Source: Peribacillus simplex (GTDB taxonomy: Bacteria; Bacillota; Bacilli; Bacillales; DSM-1321). From it: DNA of 41,116 bases. The DNA is taken from positions 112,549 through 153,664 of the forward strand of contig NZ_LNNH01000004.1 in the NCBI RefSeq assembly GCF_001542915.1, given 5' to 3'. How positions within the stretch are numbered: the stretch's first letter is position 1; each line of letters opens with the position of its first letter. Below are positions 34,405-41,116 of the stretch, piece after piece. The notes below the pieces were generated by a model, which saw only the letters and a program-made list of their open reading frames with translations, was not told where the DNA came from and did not search any database. The translations under genes were made by a program, and so were the position numbers.

Positions 34405-35049
34405 ATGGCCAATACACATGTGTATACAAGAAAAGAAGAAGTGGTCAATGCGATAACTCATGGAATCGGTGCGTTATTAAGCATTGCCGCCCTAGTGTTC
34501 TTGATCATTTTCTCTGTTCAGGAAGGACCGGCTTGGCATGTCGTCGTTTCAGTCATCTATGGCGTCTCCATGCTTATTTTATATATTTCATCTACTTTGG
34601 TTCATAGCTTTCCGGAGGGGAAAACAAAAGATATCTTTGAAATCTTCGATCATTCAGCGATTTACCTATTCATTGCAGGAACATACACACCCATCATGCT
34701 GATTGTGGTTCAAGGATCCCTAGGTTGGACGTTGCTGGGAATCATTTGGGGAGTCGCAATCATCGGCGTCGTCTTCAAGGCATTCTATGTGAAAAAGTTC
34801 TTATTCCTTTCAACGATCCTTTATATCGCCATGGGATGGATGATCGTTATTGTATGGGGCCCTCTTACTGCAACGATGCCTTCTGCCGGCATCCAGTTGC
34901 TGATTGCAGGGGGACTGCTTTATACGTTTGGCGCGATCTTCTATGTATGGCGCGTTTTTCCCTTCCACCACGCCGTTTGGCATGTATTCGTTCTTGGGGG
35001 CTCGGTCACACACTTTTTTGCTGTATTGTTTTATATCCTTCCACTATGA
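34405..35049 (+). CDS. Hemolysin III / PAQR-family membrane protein (YplQ-like)
   Basis: A 214-residue protein with seven membrane segments. The family residues are in place: EEVVNAITHGIGA at the start, STLVHSF (Ser and His), the FDHSAIYLFIAGTYTP block with the conserved Asp and His, and FHHAVWHVFVLGGSVTHFFAV at the end with the last histidines. PAQR/YqfA/hemolysin III proteins are thought to be zinc-dependent membrane hydrolases; hemolysis was reported for the B. cereus member, but the physiological role is open. ATG at 34405 follows AGGAG by seven bases. It diverges from the ArsR gene. No clear terminator lies before the YusW gene, 118 bases on. Confidence 0.88.
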   Translation: MANTHVYTRKEEVVNAITHGIGALLSIAALVFLIIFSVQEGPAWHVVVSVIYGVSMLILYISSTLVHSFPEGKTKDIFEIFDHSAIYLFIAGTYTPIMLIVVQGSLGWTLLGIIWGVAIIGVVFKAFYVKKFLFLSTILYIAMGWMIVIVWGPLTATMPSAGIQLLIAGGLLYTFGAIFYVWRVFPFHHAVWHVFVLGGSVTHFFAVLFYILPL

Positions 35050-35166
35050 GTCATTCTGACTTTCCTTTAATTTGGCCTACCTTCGGAAATCTAAAAGGTT
35101 TTTGGTTTTAAAAGACTTCTTTTAGGAAATAGATAAGGTATACAACTTGCTAAGGAGGAATTGACA

Positions 35167-35655
35167 ATGAAAAAACAATTGAAAGTATTATCAGTCCCGT
35201 TTGCGGCCATGCTAGTTTTGGCTGGGTGTGGGGAAGACAAGGACGAAGTGAAAAATCCACCGGTGCAGGAAAATGAAAACCAAGCAGACACGAATACTGA
35301 AACGGGAACGGATAATAATAATGAAAAGCTACCATTCACATTCAAGGATTTCCAATTGGAAGTCGACTATCCAGGCAATGATAACGACTATGAAGCGGAA
35401 TATGATACTACAGGGGCCCAAACGGAAGCTTCAATTGAAGATGAAGCGAACAAACACAAAGTTCTTGGTGATGAAGCCATGAAAGAGTTGACTCCTATGT
35501 TAGAAAAATTGACCTTCACGAAAGATTCCACAGATGAAGAAGTCATTCAAGAAGTGACTAAAGTGTTTAATGTGAAGGATGGCTATGAAGAGTTGGATTT
35601 AGAGGTCGTTTTTGATGATGGCACGAAAAAAGAGTATAAAGCGAATAATAAATAA
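35167..35655 (+). CDS. YusW-like lipoprotein
   Basis: 162 residues. A lipoprotein signal peptide (MKKQLKVLSVPFAAMLVLAG) ends at Cys21 in the lipobox LAGC. An acidic, Asn/Glu-rich linker (about 22-58) precedes the YusW-like domain: LPFTFKDFQLEVDYPGN, YEAEYD, a helix-rich middle and the finish YEELDLEVVFDDGTKKEYK. It should be anchored to the outer face of the membrane; its function is unknown. ATG at 35167 follows GGAGG by eight bases, and TTG at 35161 is inside that region. Similar in length and domain to B. subtilis YusW. Confidence 0.82.
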   Translation: MKKQLKVLSVPFAAMLVLAGCGEDKDEVKNPPVQENENQADTNTETGTDNNNEKLPFTFKDFQLEVDYPGNDNDYEAEYDTTGAQTEASIEDEANKHKVLGDEAMKELTPMLEKLTFTKDSTDEEVIQEVTKVFNVKDGYEELDLEVVFDDGTKKEYKANNK

Positions 35656-35721
35656 CAGGAAGAAAACCTAATAAAACCTATCCTTCATAAATGTGAATGC
35701 TTGCTTATATTTCCTCAATGG

Positions 35722-35864
35722 TTGTCAAAATGCCTACCGTATAGTAGAATGGGTACGGTTAGCAAAGGGGATCATATATAATTGCAAATTTCGGACTTAT
35801 GGGGATAGGGCCGCAATGGACACTAAAAAAAAGATTCTTATCTAAGAGTCTTTTTTTTTTTTTT
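35722..35864 (+). ncRNA. Candidate short transcript (about 108 nt) with consensus promoter and terminator
   Basis: TTGTCA (35722-35727), a 17-bp spacer and TAGAAT (35745-35750) form a very good sigma-A promoter. A terminator follows at 35831-35864: AAGATTCTT/AAGAGTCTT with a 4-nt loop and fourteen T. Between them lies only a possible 9-codon peptide, MDTKKKILI (35816-35845), with AGGG five bases upstream, ending inside the terminator hairpin. The unit could be a small RNA, or a leader whose translation would prevent termination and extend the transcript antisense to bioY. I recognise no known family. Confidence 0.45.
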
Positions 35865-35875
35865 GAGGTTACGGT

Positions 35876-35918
35876 AAAAAAAGAAGGAAGGGTACCGATA
35901 AACGGCCCCTTCCTTCTT
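35876..35918 (-). terminator. Intrinsic terminator of bioY
   Basis: On the minus strand AAGAAGGAAGGGG and CCCTTCCTTCTT form the stem followed by a run of T (35882-35876). Confidence 0.85.
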
Positions 35919-35937
35919 GCTTTGCCCCGATTTGATC

Positions 35938-36510
35938 TCAACGGGAAAGTGTCGCATTGTTTTTTGGAAGCATGTTGGCCGACGCTAACCTGGAACGAAT
36001 CGTAATTCCAAGCCAAGATGCAAGGAAAGCCTTCAGGACCCCGACAATGATGAATGGAGCAAAACCGCTGGCAAATGCCACTGTCCAAGATAGCGAACTC
36101 ATATACTTCAACCAAACCGTTCCGATTATCAAAGTAAGGATCATTCCGATTATATTTGCAAGGAAGGCCATTGGTACAGTGAAGCGGGTTTTTTCCAATA
36201 TTAGGCCAGTTATATAAACTGTAGGAATATAGGATAATAAATAACCGCCAGTTGGACCGAATATTTTGGCTAGACCGCCGGACATTTCGGCGAAGACCGG
36301 CACTCCTGCCGCTCCAATGAATAAATATAGCAATACGGAAGAAGTTCCGTAACGCGACCCAAGGATGGTCGCTGCCAGTCCCACAGCCAGTGTCTGGCCT
36401 GTAATTGGTACCAATGGAAGAGGGATCGTAATTTGTGCGAGGATCCCGATAAGTGCTGCAAACAAAGCTGTAACCATCATCATTCTTAACTTCTCATGAC
36501 TTTCCTTCAT
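35938..36510 (-). CDS. bioY: Biotin ECF transporter substrate-binding protein BioY
   Basis: A 190-residue protein with about six membrane segments. PLPLVPITGQTLAVGLAATIL, YGTSSVLLYLFIGAAGVPVFA, and GPTGGYLLSYIPTVYITGLI are the conserved BioY blocks. As S component it binds biotin with high affinity and works with the shared energy-coupling module EcfAA'T, which is not encoded here. ATG at 36510 follows GGGGGAAG. A BirA operator overlaps its promoter, so uptake is shut off when biotin is plentiful. A single-gene unit closed by the terminator at 35876-35918. Confidence 0.92.
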   Translation of the reverse strand: MKESHEKLRMMMVTALFAALIGILAQITIPLPLVPITGQTLAVGLAATILGSRYGTSSVLLYLFIGAAGVPVFAEMSGGLAKIFGPTGGYLLSYIPTVYITGLILEKTRFTVPMAFLANIIGMILTLIIGTVWLKYMSSLSWTVAFASGFAPFIIVGVLKAFLASWLGITIRSRLASANMLPKNNATLSR

Positions 36511-36524
36511 CGTGCTTCCCCCTA

Positions 36525-36590
36525 TTGTAAACCTATTGATTTTAAAGTTAACATATATAGAATTTTAATATGTTCCGCAAGCACTGTCAA
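36525..36590 (-). promoter_or_regulatory. Sigma-A promoter of bioY with BirA operator
   Basis: On the minus strand TTGACA (36590-36585), a 17-bp spacer, TAAAAT (36567-36562). Immediately downstream, TTGTAAAC (36525-36532) and GTTAACAT (36547-36554) form an inverted repeat separated by 14 bp, matching the known Bacillus BirA box (TGTTAAC...GTTAACA) except for one base. It covers the start of transcription. Confidence 0.8.
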
Positions 36591-36599
36591 TAACAATAT

Positions 36600-36770
36600 G
36601 CATCGTGGAACCTCAGGCAAGCAGAAAATGCTCAACTAGTCCGGAAATAGCTTGGAAAAATATCTCCAAGCTCCTTTTGTGATTGAAATTCTTATGTAGG
36701 CCAACGAAATCGCAGCAGTGGAGGTGCATAAGCTTCGGGAGTACCGTTCAACAGGGCAGTATGATAGATG
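36600..36770. other. Gene-free stretch with one hairpin
   Basis: AGCTTGGA (36649-36656) and TCCAAGCT (36665-36672) form a perfect 8-bp stem followed by CCTTTTG on the plus strand, a possible weak terminator. Nothing else here can be supported. Confidence 0.35.
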
Positions 36771-37161
36771 TCAAATACTAAGTAAATGCAAGGTATTTTC
36801 TAGTTTAGTAGAACGACCCTTCTTTTCTCCAACCCATGAATCCGTGTTTTCAACTGGTTCATGCTCCACCATTAGATGTAATCTATTCATGTTTTGAACT
36901 TCATTTTCAAAAAAGGAAACAACAAGCTGTTGAGGAAGGTAATCTTCATCGATGCTATAGCTTGTCTTCAAAAGAAATGGCAGTCATCGGAATAAAGGGG
37001 ATTTCCATTATTTCCCCTGAAATAAATACACCAAATGCTTGCGACTGTCGGGTCGATGAATCTTTTATAAAACCTGGAGTAACGAAAAATGGATGAAATC
37101 TTCTAAAGGTGGGAGAAAAATGAAACTTTTTTGATCTGTTGTCCGTATTAAAGGTATGCAA
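36771..37161 (-). pseudogene. Possible frameshifted remnant of a small gene, unrecognised
   Basis: Two adjoining minus-strand frames overlap by 17 bases: 37161-36955, ending ISGEIMEIPFIPMTAISFEDKL, and 36971-36771, beginning KTSYSIDEDYLPQQLVVSF. Joined by a one-base shift they would read as one protein-like sequence of reasonable composition. Neither has a good ribosome site, and the upstream end runs into the sigma-W promoter of nfeD. I do not recognise the family. This may be a decayed gene or chance; an 86-codon plus-strand frame covers the same ground and is no better supported. Confidence 0.2.
37121..37149 (+). promoter_or_regulatory. Sigma-W promoter of nfeD-floT
   Basis: TGAAAC at 37121-37126, followed by TTTTTT and a 17-bp spacer in all, then CGTATT at 37144-37149. 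This matches the known sigma-W consensus TGAAAC-N16/17-CGTA. The same operon in B. subtilis (yuaFGI) is sigma-W dependent. The leader to the ATG at 37269 is about 115 nt. Confidence 0.8.
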
Positions 37162-37268
37162 AATAATTGGAGGGGATTATAAAATAGAACATATTCATGA
37201 ATAGGTAGCAAACTGTCATTCAGGAACGGAAAAGCGGCCTGGAAAATCAAATTTAAAGGATGAAAAAG

Positions 37269-37790
37269 ATGGAGTTATTTGGAGTTCCATTAGAGACAAT
37301 CTATTTATATGGGTTAATTATATTCGGGGGGCTAACATTCTTATTTATTTTGTTTAATGATATATTCTCTGGTCTCGAATTGCCCGATATATTTAATCCG
37401 ACACTCATTTTCAGTTTTTTAACGGTCTTTTTTGCAAGTGGTTTTTTGCTTGAATCGGTTACAGGACTGAATAGTGTGATGATTGCCGTGATTTCCCTGC
37501 TAATTTCACTTTCGATCGTCACCCTGTTGAACGTATTTGTGTTGATTCCCATTTCATCAGCGGAGGAAAGCTTAACCTTTCATGACAACGATTTGAGAGG
37601 CAGGGTCGGCAGGGTCCTGACATCAGTCCCCGTTAATGGATTTGGGGAGGTATTGATCGAAAGCATCAGTGGAAGCATTGCGAAGACTGCGGCCAGTTAT
37701 AAGAATGAAGAAATTGTTTCGGATACAAAAGTCTTGATCATCGAAGTGAAAAACGGGGTAATCTATGTTATGCCCCACGAGAATGAATAA
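37269..37790 (+). CDS. yuaF: NfeD-family membrane protein (YuaF-like)
   Basis: 173 residues, the short NfeD type without the ClpP-like protease domain. Three to four hydrophobic helices (IYLYGLIIFGGLTFLFILF; NPTLIFSFLTVFFASGFLL; VMIAVISLLISLSIVTLLNV) precede a C-terminal OB fold (about 95-173: LRGRVGRVLTSVPVNGFGEV and VLIIEVKNGVIYVMP). NfeD proteins accompany flotillin or stomatin and help organise membrane domains; B. subtilis YuaF works with FloT. ATG at 37269 follows AAAGGA by eight bases and gives the YuaF length; ATG at 37260 lies within that site. It is first behind a sigma-W promoter and is followed 17 bases later by floT. Confidence 0.85.
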   Translation: MELFGVPLETIYLYGLIIFGGLTFLFILFNDIFSGLELPDIFNPTLIFSFLTVFFASGFLLESVTGLNSVMIAVISLLISLSIVTLLNVFVLIPISSAEESLTFHDNDLRGRVGRVLTSVPVNGFGEVLIESISGSIAKTAASYKNEEIVSDTKVLIIEVKNGVIYVMPHENE

Positions 37791-37807
37791 CGGGTAGGAG
37801 GTCTTTT

Positions 37808-39340
37808 ATGTTTAGTTTAATTTGGATTGTTGTTGCCATTGTGGCATTTTTATTGATCGCACTTATTGCTGTTTTTGTGACGAAATACCGTACTGCCGGC
37901 CCTGATGAGGCATTGATTGTGACCGGAAGCTATTTGGGAAGCAAAAATGTTCATGTTGACGAATCGGGAAATAAAATAAAGATTGTCCGCGGCGGGGGTG
38001 CTTTCGTGCTGCCTGTGTTCCAGCAAGCGGAACCATTAAGCTTGCTATCTAGCAAACTTGAGGTCTCGACCCCAGAGGTATATACGGAACAGGGCGTTCC
38101 TGTCATGGCGGATGGTGTCTCTATTATCAAGATTGGCGGTTCGATCACGGACATTGCCACAGCGGCTGAACAGTTTCTCGGTAAATCGAAAGATGACCGT
38201 GAACAAGAGGCACGCGAGGTGTTGGAGGGTCATCTTCGTTCCATCCTTGGTTCGATGACTGTCGAGGAAATTTATAAAAACCGTGAAAAGTTTTCCCAGG
38301 AAGTGCAAAGGGTGGCCTCGCAGGATTTAGCCAAAATGGGGCTCATTATCGTATCGTTCACGATTAAAGATGTCCGCGATAAAAACGGATACCTGGAATC
38401 CCTTGGTAAGCCAAGGATCGCCCAAGTGAAGCGGGATGCCGATATCGCTACGGCTGAAGCAGAGAAGGAAACGCGGATCAAGCGGGCCGAAGCATCGAAG
38501 GAAGCCCAGCGCGCCGAGCTTGAAAGGGCGACTGAAATAGCCGAAGCCGAAAAAATCAACAAACTGAAGGTAGCGGAATTCAGGCGTGAGCAGGATATTG
38601 CCAAAGCCCGTGCTGACCAAGCTTACGATCTGGAAACCGCCCGTTCCAAACAGGATGTAACCGAGCAGGAAATGCAAATCAGGATCATCGAACGGCAAAA
38701 GCAAATCGAGCTGGAGGAAAAAGAGATCCTTCGCCGTGAAAAGCAATATGATTCCGAAGTGAAGAAGAAGGCGGATGCCGACCGTTATGCAGTCGAGCAG
38801 GCTGCCTCCGCAAATAAAATGAAGCAGATAACGGAAGCGGATGCGGATAAATATAAAATCGAAGCCATGGCACAAGCGGAAGCGGAACGCGTTCGTATGG
38901 ACGGTCTTGCAAAAGCGGACGCACAAAGGGCACAGGGTACGTCAGAAGCGGAAATCATCCGCTTGAAAGGGGTGGCAGAGGCGGAGGCCAAGCAGAAGAT
39001 CGCCGAAGCCTTCGAACAGTTCGGTCAGGCTGCCGTCATGGACATGATTCTGAAAATGCTGCCGGAGTACGCCAAACAAGTGGCAAGCCCGCTTAGCAAT
39101 ATCGACAAAATTACTGTCGTGGATACAGGCGGAAGCGGTGCAAGCGGTGGGGCCAATAAAGTGACGGGCTATGCAACGAATTTAATGGCCACATTGCAGG
39201 AGTCACTAAAGGCATCTTCAGGCATTGATGTCAAAGACTTGCTTGAGAATTTCTCGGGGAAGCGCAATATATCAGTAGCGGCCATCAAACAAGAAAATCC
39301 TGAAGTGAACATGGATATGGTAGCAGGCAAGGAAGAGTAA
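37808..39340 (+). CDS. floT: Flotillin FloT (YuaG)
   Basis: A 510-residue SPFH protein. A hydrophobic membrane hairpin (residues 1-25, LIWIVVAIVAFLLIALIAVF) anchors it to the cytoplasmic face. The SPFH domain (about 28-205) follows, then a long Ala/Glu/Lys/Arg-rich coiled coil (about 205-405, repeated RAEASKEAQ, EAEKIN and ADADKY-type units) that drives oligomerisation, and a C-terminal segment ending near VAGKEE. FloT scaffolds functional membrane microdomains. ATG at 37808 follows TAGGAGG. The operon ends at the terminator 39352-39390; the GNAT gene yuaI, present in the B. subtilis operon, is absent. Confidence 0.95.
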   Translation: MFSLIWIVVAIVAFLLIALIAVFVTKYRTAGPDEALIVTGSYLGSKNVHVDESGNKIKIVRGGGAFVLPVFQQAEPLSLLSSKLEVSTPEVYTEQGVPVMADGVSIIKIGGSITDIATAAEQFLGKSKDDREQEAREVLEGHLRSILGSMTVEEIYKNREKFSQEVQRVASQDLAKMGLIIVSFTIKDVRDKNGYLESLGKPRIAQVKRDADIATAEAEKETRIKRAEASKEAQRAELERATEIAEAEKINKLKVAEFRREQDIAKARADQAYDLETARSKQDVTEQEMQIRIIERQKQIELEEKEILRREKQYDSEVKKKADADRYAVEQAASANKMKQITEADADKYKIEAMAQAEAERVRMDGLAKADAQRAQGTSEAEIIRLKGVAEAEAKQKIAEAFEQFGQAAVMDMILKMLPEYAKQVASPLSNIDKITVVDTGGSGASGGANKVTGYATNLMATLQESLKASSGIDVKDLLENFSGKRNISVAAIKQENPEVNMDMVAGKEE

Positions 39341-39351
39341 CCGGAGGAAAT

Positions 39352-39390
39352 AAAAAGGTATCGGAGTGAGGATCATTCCGATACCTTTTT
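39352..39390. terminator. Intrinsic terminator after floT
   Basis: AAAAAGGTATCGGA and TCCGATACCTTTTT form a 14-bp stem with an 11-nt loop and T-runs both ways. Confidence 0.9.
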
Positions 39391-39995
39391 ATATTGTTTT
39401 GGCAAAGAGACGCTAAGGTTATACAAGATGTTGATGCAATCAAGCGTCTTAACAAAATCCGTTACAAGGCTTTCAAGAACATGACAAAAGTGAGAGAACC
39501 AGAAGGTGAATTTTTTCGTATGCTGCTGAACTTAAGCTCACTGGAGTTACTGATACTCGAAGCACTAAAGCACTAAAGCAAAACTCTCGGTAATGATACG
39601 TAAGACCGTATCTCCAGCTTTGGCCGATCCATAACGATTAACGAAGCTGCTGAATCAAGTAAAACGACATACAGCTATGACATCACAAATTTGGTGGATT
39701 TTTATTTGGGGACAAGGAAAAGGGTAATGGTGTTCAAAAGAGAATTAAAAATTTTAACTGGTTCTAGTGTTAAAATTTCAGCCAAACCCACATACATCAC
39801 CGTATCGCTGTTTAATGTGTTCTCATGCTGTTACTTCATTTTAAATCTTTTGTACAAGTGTGCACAATAGCACTTAATGTAAGAAGAAATTATCTCCTAA
39901 GTAATGAATAAGCTCATAGATGTTCAGAAAAGACAAAGATATACAGGTACCCATTTTTTAAAAAGCAATATGATGTCTTTGAAGGAGTGAAGACT
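39391..39995. other. Gene-poor stretch, possibly holding gene fragments
   Basis: A 60-codon plus-strand frame from a TTG at 39394 (reads QDVDAIKRLNKIRYKAFK near its start) begins inside or just after the floT terminator without a ribosome site, so it may be the end of a truncated gene. I do not recognise it. The remainder is A/T-rich with several stops in all frames and no hairpin with a T-run. The promoter of the small gene at 39996 must lie in the right half, but I could not place a convincing sigma-A, sigma-E or sigma-K site. Confidence 0.35.
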
Positions 39996-40220
39996 ATGCC
40001 ATGGCAACAAAAAATTAATTTTTTAATTGGTCAGCCTGTTGGAATTTCATTAGCAAATGGACAAGGCACATCAGGTGTATTGTGTGGTACATCTGACAAT
40101 AAGCTTCTTGTCATTGAATATTTGTATCAAGCTCAATTTGCCTTAAAACAATATGATTTTCATATGATTCAGGATATAAATGGATTTCCTCCTTGTCAGA
40201 ACCCAGAACCGTTATATTAA
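39996..40220 (+). CDS. Small protein, possibly related to the GerQ coat-protein domain
   Basis: 74 residues, soluble. The segment INFLIGQPVGISLANGQGTSGVLCGTSDN is followed by LLVIEYLYQAQFALKQYDF and a short HMIQDINGFPPC tail. The pattern (a short helix, a strand with V-x-I-x-L, a G-x-L turn, then two strands) looks Sm-like and recalls the C-terminal domain of GerQ, but the match is weak and by eye. GerQ is needed for CwlJ to be held in the spore coat, and cwlJ is the next gene, which favours the idea. ATG at 39996 follows GAAGGAG by eight bases. Tandem hairpins separate it from cwlJ, so they may be transcribed separately. Confidence 0.5.
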   Translation: MPWQQKINFLIGQPVGISLANGQGTSGVLCGTSDNKLLVIEYLYQAQFALKQYDFHMIQDINGFPPCQNPEPLY

Positions 40221-40303
40221 TGAAATGTCCCACTATAGAGTGTAGTATGTGTCAACTCTAACCTTAGTCCTATGAACCAACGGGTGAGTTAGCTGTAGAT
40301 CGG

Positions 40304-40362
40304 AGCGGCCTTAAGGCAGCTTTTCTTATGCACCATCGAGGCTGGATAGATCAGCTCTTTTT
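40304..40362 (+). terminator. Two tandem terminator-like hairpins
   Basis: First AGC-G-GCCTTAAGGC-A-GCT (40304-40321) followed by TTTTC; then GAGGCTG/CAGCTC (40338-40357) with one bulge, followed by TTTTTC. Both point right and would end the transcript of the small gene at 39996. The remaining part of 40221-40551 is A/T-rich and holds the cwlJ promoter, which I could not place with confidence. Confidence 0.5.
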
Positions 40363-40551
40363 CTTTATATGGTAAAGGAAAGGAATGGTCAGACAGGCAG
40401 GTTATTTTAATACTCCACTGTAAAAGGTTTAGTGGAATAAAGGGTGAAAAGAATGCCATATTTCTCACTTTACTTAAACTAAGGATTCTTTTGTATATTC
40501 AAGGACATGAATGCATGCTTTTTTTCATACTCTATTTTTAGAGGTGAGAAA

Positions 40552-40992
40552 ATGGCAAGAGTAGCTTACCGAAGTGCAGACGTTGATTTAATGGCAAGAA
40601 TGATGAGGGCGGAGGCTGAAGGCGAAGGAAACCAAGGGATGCTATATGTTGGAAATGTGATTGTTAACCGTGTTGTTGCGGACTGTACGGACTTTAATGA
40701 ATTGAAAACAGTTCGTGATGTCATTTTTCACGTACAGGGAGGCAATTACTCATTTGAAGCTGTTCAAAAAGGTAATGTATTTTATCAAAGACCGAGAGAA
40801 TCTGAAAGAAGGTTAGCAAGGAGAAATTTGGATTCTTGGAGAGAGCACCCAGCGAAATTTGCTCTTTGGTACTTTAATCCATACGGTCCATGCCCTTCAA
40901 CCTGGTATAACCAACCCTTTACTGGTCAATTTAAACAACATTGTTTTTATGAACCAGCACCTGGAACATGTGCGAGTGTTTATATCGGCTAG
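40552..40992 (+). CDS. cwlJ: Spore cortex-lytic hydrolase CwlJ
   Basis: 146 residues, a bare Hydrolase_2 domain with no signal peptide, as in B. subtilis CwlJ (142 residues). MARVAYRSADVDLMARMMRA, then EAEGEGNQGMLYVGNVIVNR (the catalytic glutamate lies in the EAEGEG run), FYQRPRESERRLARR, PAKFALWYFNPYGPCPSTWY, and KQHCFYEPAPGTCASVY all follow CwlJ closely. The enzyme is made in the mother cell, sits in the coat and degrades cortex peptidoglycan when calcium-dipicolinate is released. ATG at 40552 follows GAGGTGAG; a longer frame from 40507 lacks a ribosome site. Two terminators follow. The usual partner GerQ may be represented by the small upstream gene. Confidence 0.93.
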   Translation: MARVAYRSADVDLMARMMRAEAEGEGNQGMLYVGNVIVNRVVADCTDFNELKTVRDVIFHVQGGNYSFEAVQKGNVFYQRPRESERRLARRNLDSWREHPAKFALWYFNPYGPCPSTWYNQPFTGQFKQHCFYEPAPGTCASVYIG

Positions 40993-40999
40993 TGAAAGT

Positions 41000-41068
41000 A
41001 GGACCATTAAAAATGGTCCTTTCAGACTGTAGACAAACTCGATGAAAATCGAGTTTGTCTATTTTTAT
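41000..41068 (+). terminator. Two tandem intrinsic terminators after cwlJ
   Basis: AGGACCAT/ATGGTCCT (41000-41020) followed by TTTC, then AGACAAACTCGAT/ATCGAGTTTGTCT (41031-41060) followed by ATTTTTAT. Confidence 0.85.
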
Positions 41069-41086
41069 GGCCTGTACAATTTAGAC

Positions 41087-41116
41087 GTTGATTTCCACTC
41101 CAGGCACTCGCTTTCC
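41087..41116. repeat. Start of a GC-rich intergenic repeat, cut by the window edge
   Basis: The last bases include CAGGCACTCGCTTTCC, which matches the GTGCTCGCTTTCC block of the repeat at 5-354 except at two positions. The repeat evidently continues beyond the window. Confidence 0.5.

Noticed and set aside
36836..37096. 86-codon plus-strand frame between bioY and nfeD
   Set aside because: No ribosome site, and the opposite strand looks slightly more protein-like; neither is well supported.
39394..39576. 60-codon frame after floT as an intact gene
   Set aside because: It starts at the edge of the floT terminator with a TTG and no ribosome site; at best a gene fragment.
40221..40551. Insertion-sequence remnant between the small gene and cwlJ
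   Set aside because: The tandem hairpins look like a worn repeat, but I find no transposase fragment, terminal inverted repeats or target duplication.

Overview
The window is an ordinary-looking chromosomal stretch of a Gram-positive, endospore-forming Bacillaceae bacterium. Gene content and protein style fit a Peribacillus/Bacillus-type genome: CwlJ and a YkvT-like cortex hydrolase, LigD/Ku of the Bacillus layout, a YitJ + cobalamin-dependent MetH pair behind an S-box, odhAB, fruRKA, NfeD/flotillin behind a sigma-W promoter, a YusW lipoprotein, and sigma-A promoters with A/T-rich spacers and strong intrinsic terminators. The genus is an inference from memory of these families, not a database result. 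I see no prophage, insertion sequence, CRISPR array, rRNA gene or complete tRNA gene.

Layout. 1-554: two tandem copies (187-bp period) of a GC-rich intergenic repeat, then terminators. 555-4974: an MscS-type channel, a second MurG, a tiny DUF2639 protein, a CidA/CidB-type membrane pair and a GNAT acetyltransferase with an unusual structured leader. 5271-10957: UppP, a DUF4870 protein, a membrane-anchored protein of unknown function, a beta-carbonic anhydrase, an NCS2 purine permease and a DapF. 10999-14054: a decaying 21-bp tandem repeat, then ligD and ku transcribed divergently. 14092-15061: a candidate small RNA on the minus strand and a MOSC protein. 15173-20704: SAM riboswitch, yitJ, metH. 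20763-22372: a polysaccharide deacetylase and a YgiD-type dioxygenase. 22549-26927: odhA-odhB with a cre-like site at the start of transcription. 27043-30724: fruR-fruK-fruA. 30835-33647: a small membrane protein, a VOC protein, a YjbQ-family protein, a GNAT and a LysM/SleB-type hydrolase. 33664-36590: an ArsR/DUF2087 regulator with its operator, a hemolysin III family protein, the YusW lipoprotein, a candidate short transcript and BirA-controlled bioY. 36600-39390: a gene-poor or decayed stretch, then sigma-W-driven nfeD-floT. 39391-41116: a gene-poor stretch, a small protein possibly related to GerQ, CwlJ, tandem terminators and the start of another copy of the GC-rich repeat family.

How the genes work together. 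Cell-envelope themes recur: lipid II synthesis and carrier recycling (MurG, UppP), meso-diaminopimelate supply (DapF), peptidoglycan or polysaccharide modification (deacetylase), cortex lysis at germination (CwlJ, YkvT-like) and membrane stress (NfeD/FloT, MscS). Metabolic blocks are methionine regeneration, the 2-oxoglutarate dehydrogenase step, fructose uptake and biotin uptake. The most interesting unexplained signals are regulatory or RNA-like: a chain of mutually exclusive helices with a tRNA T-arm-like element in the leader of the first GNAT gene, two promoter-terminator pairs with no annotated gene between them, and a Shine-Dalgarno-sequestering hairpin between murG and the DUF2639 gene. 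I found no convincing novel multi-gene system.
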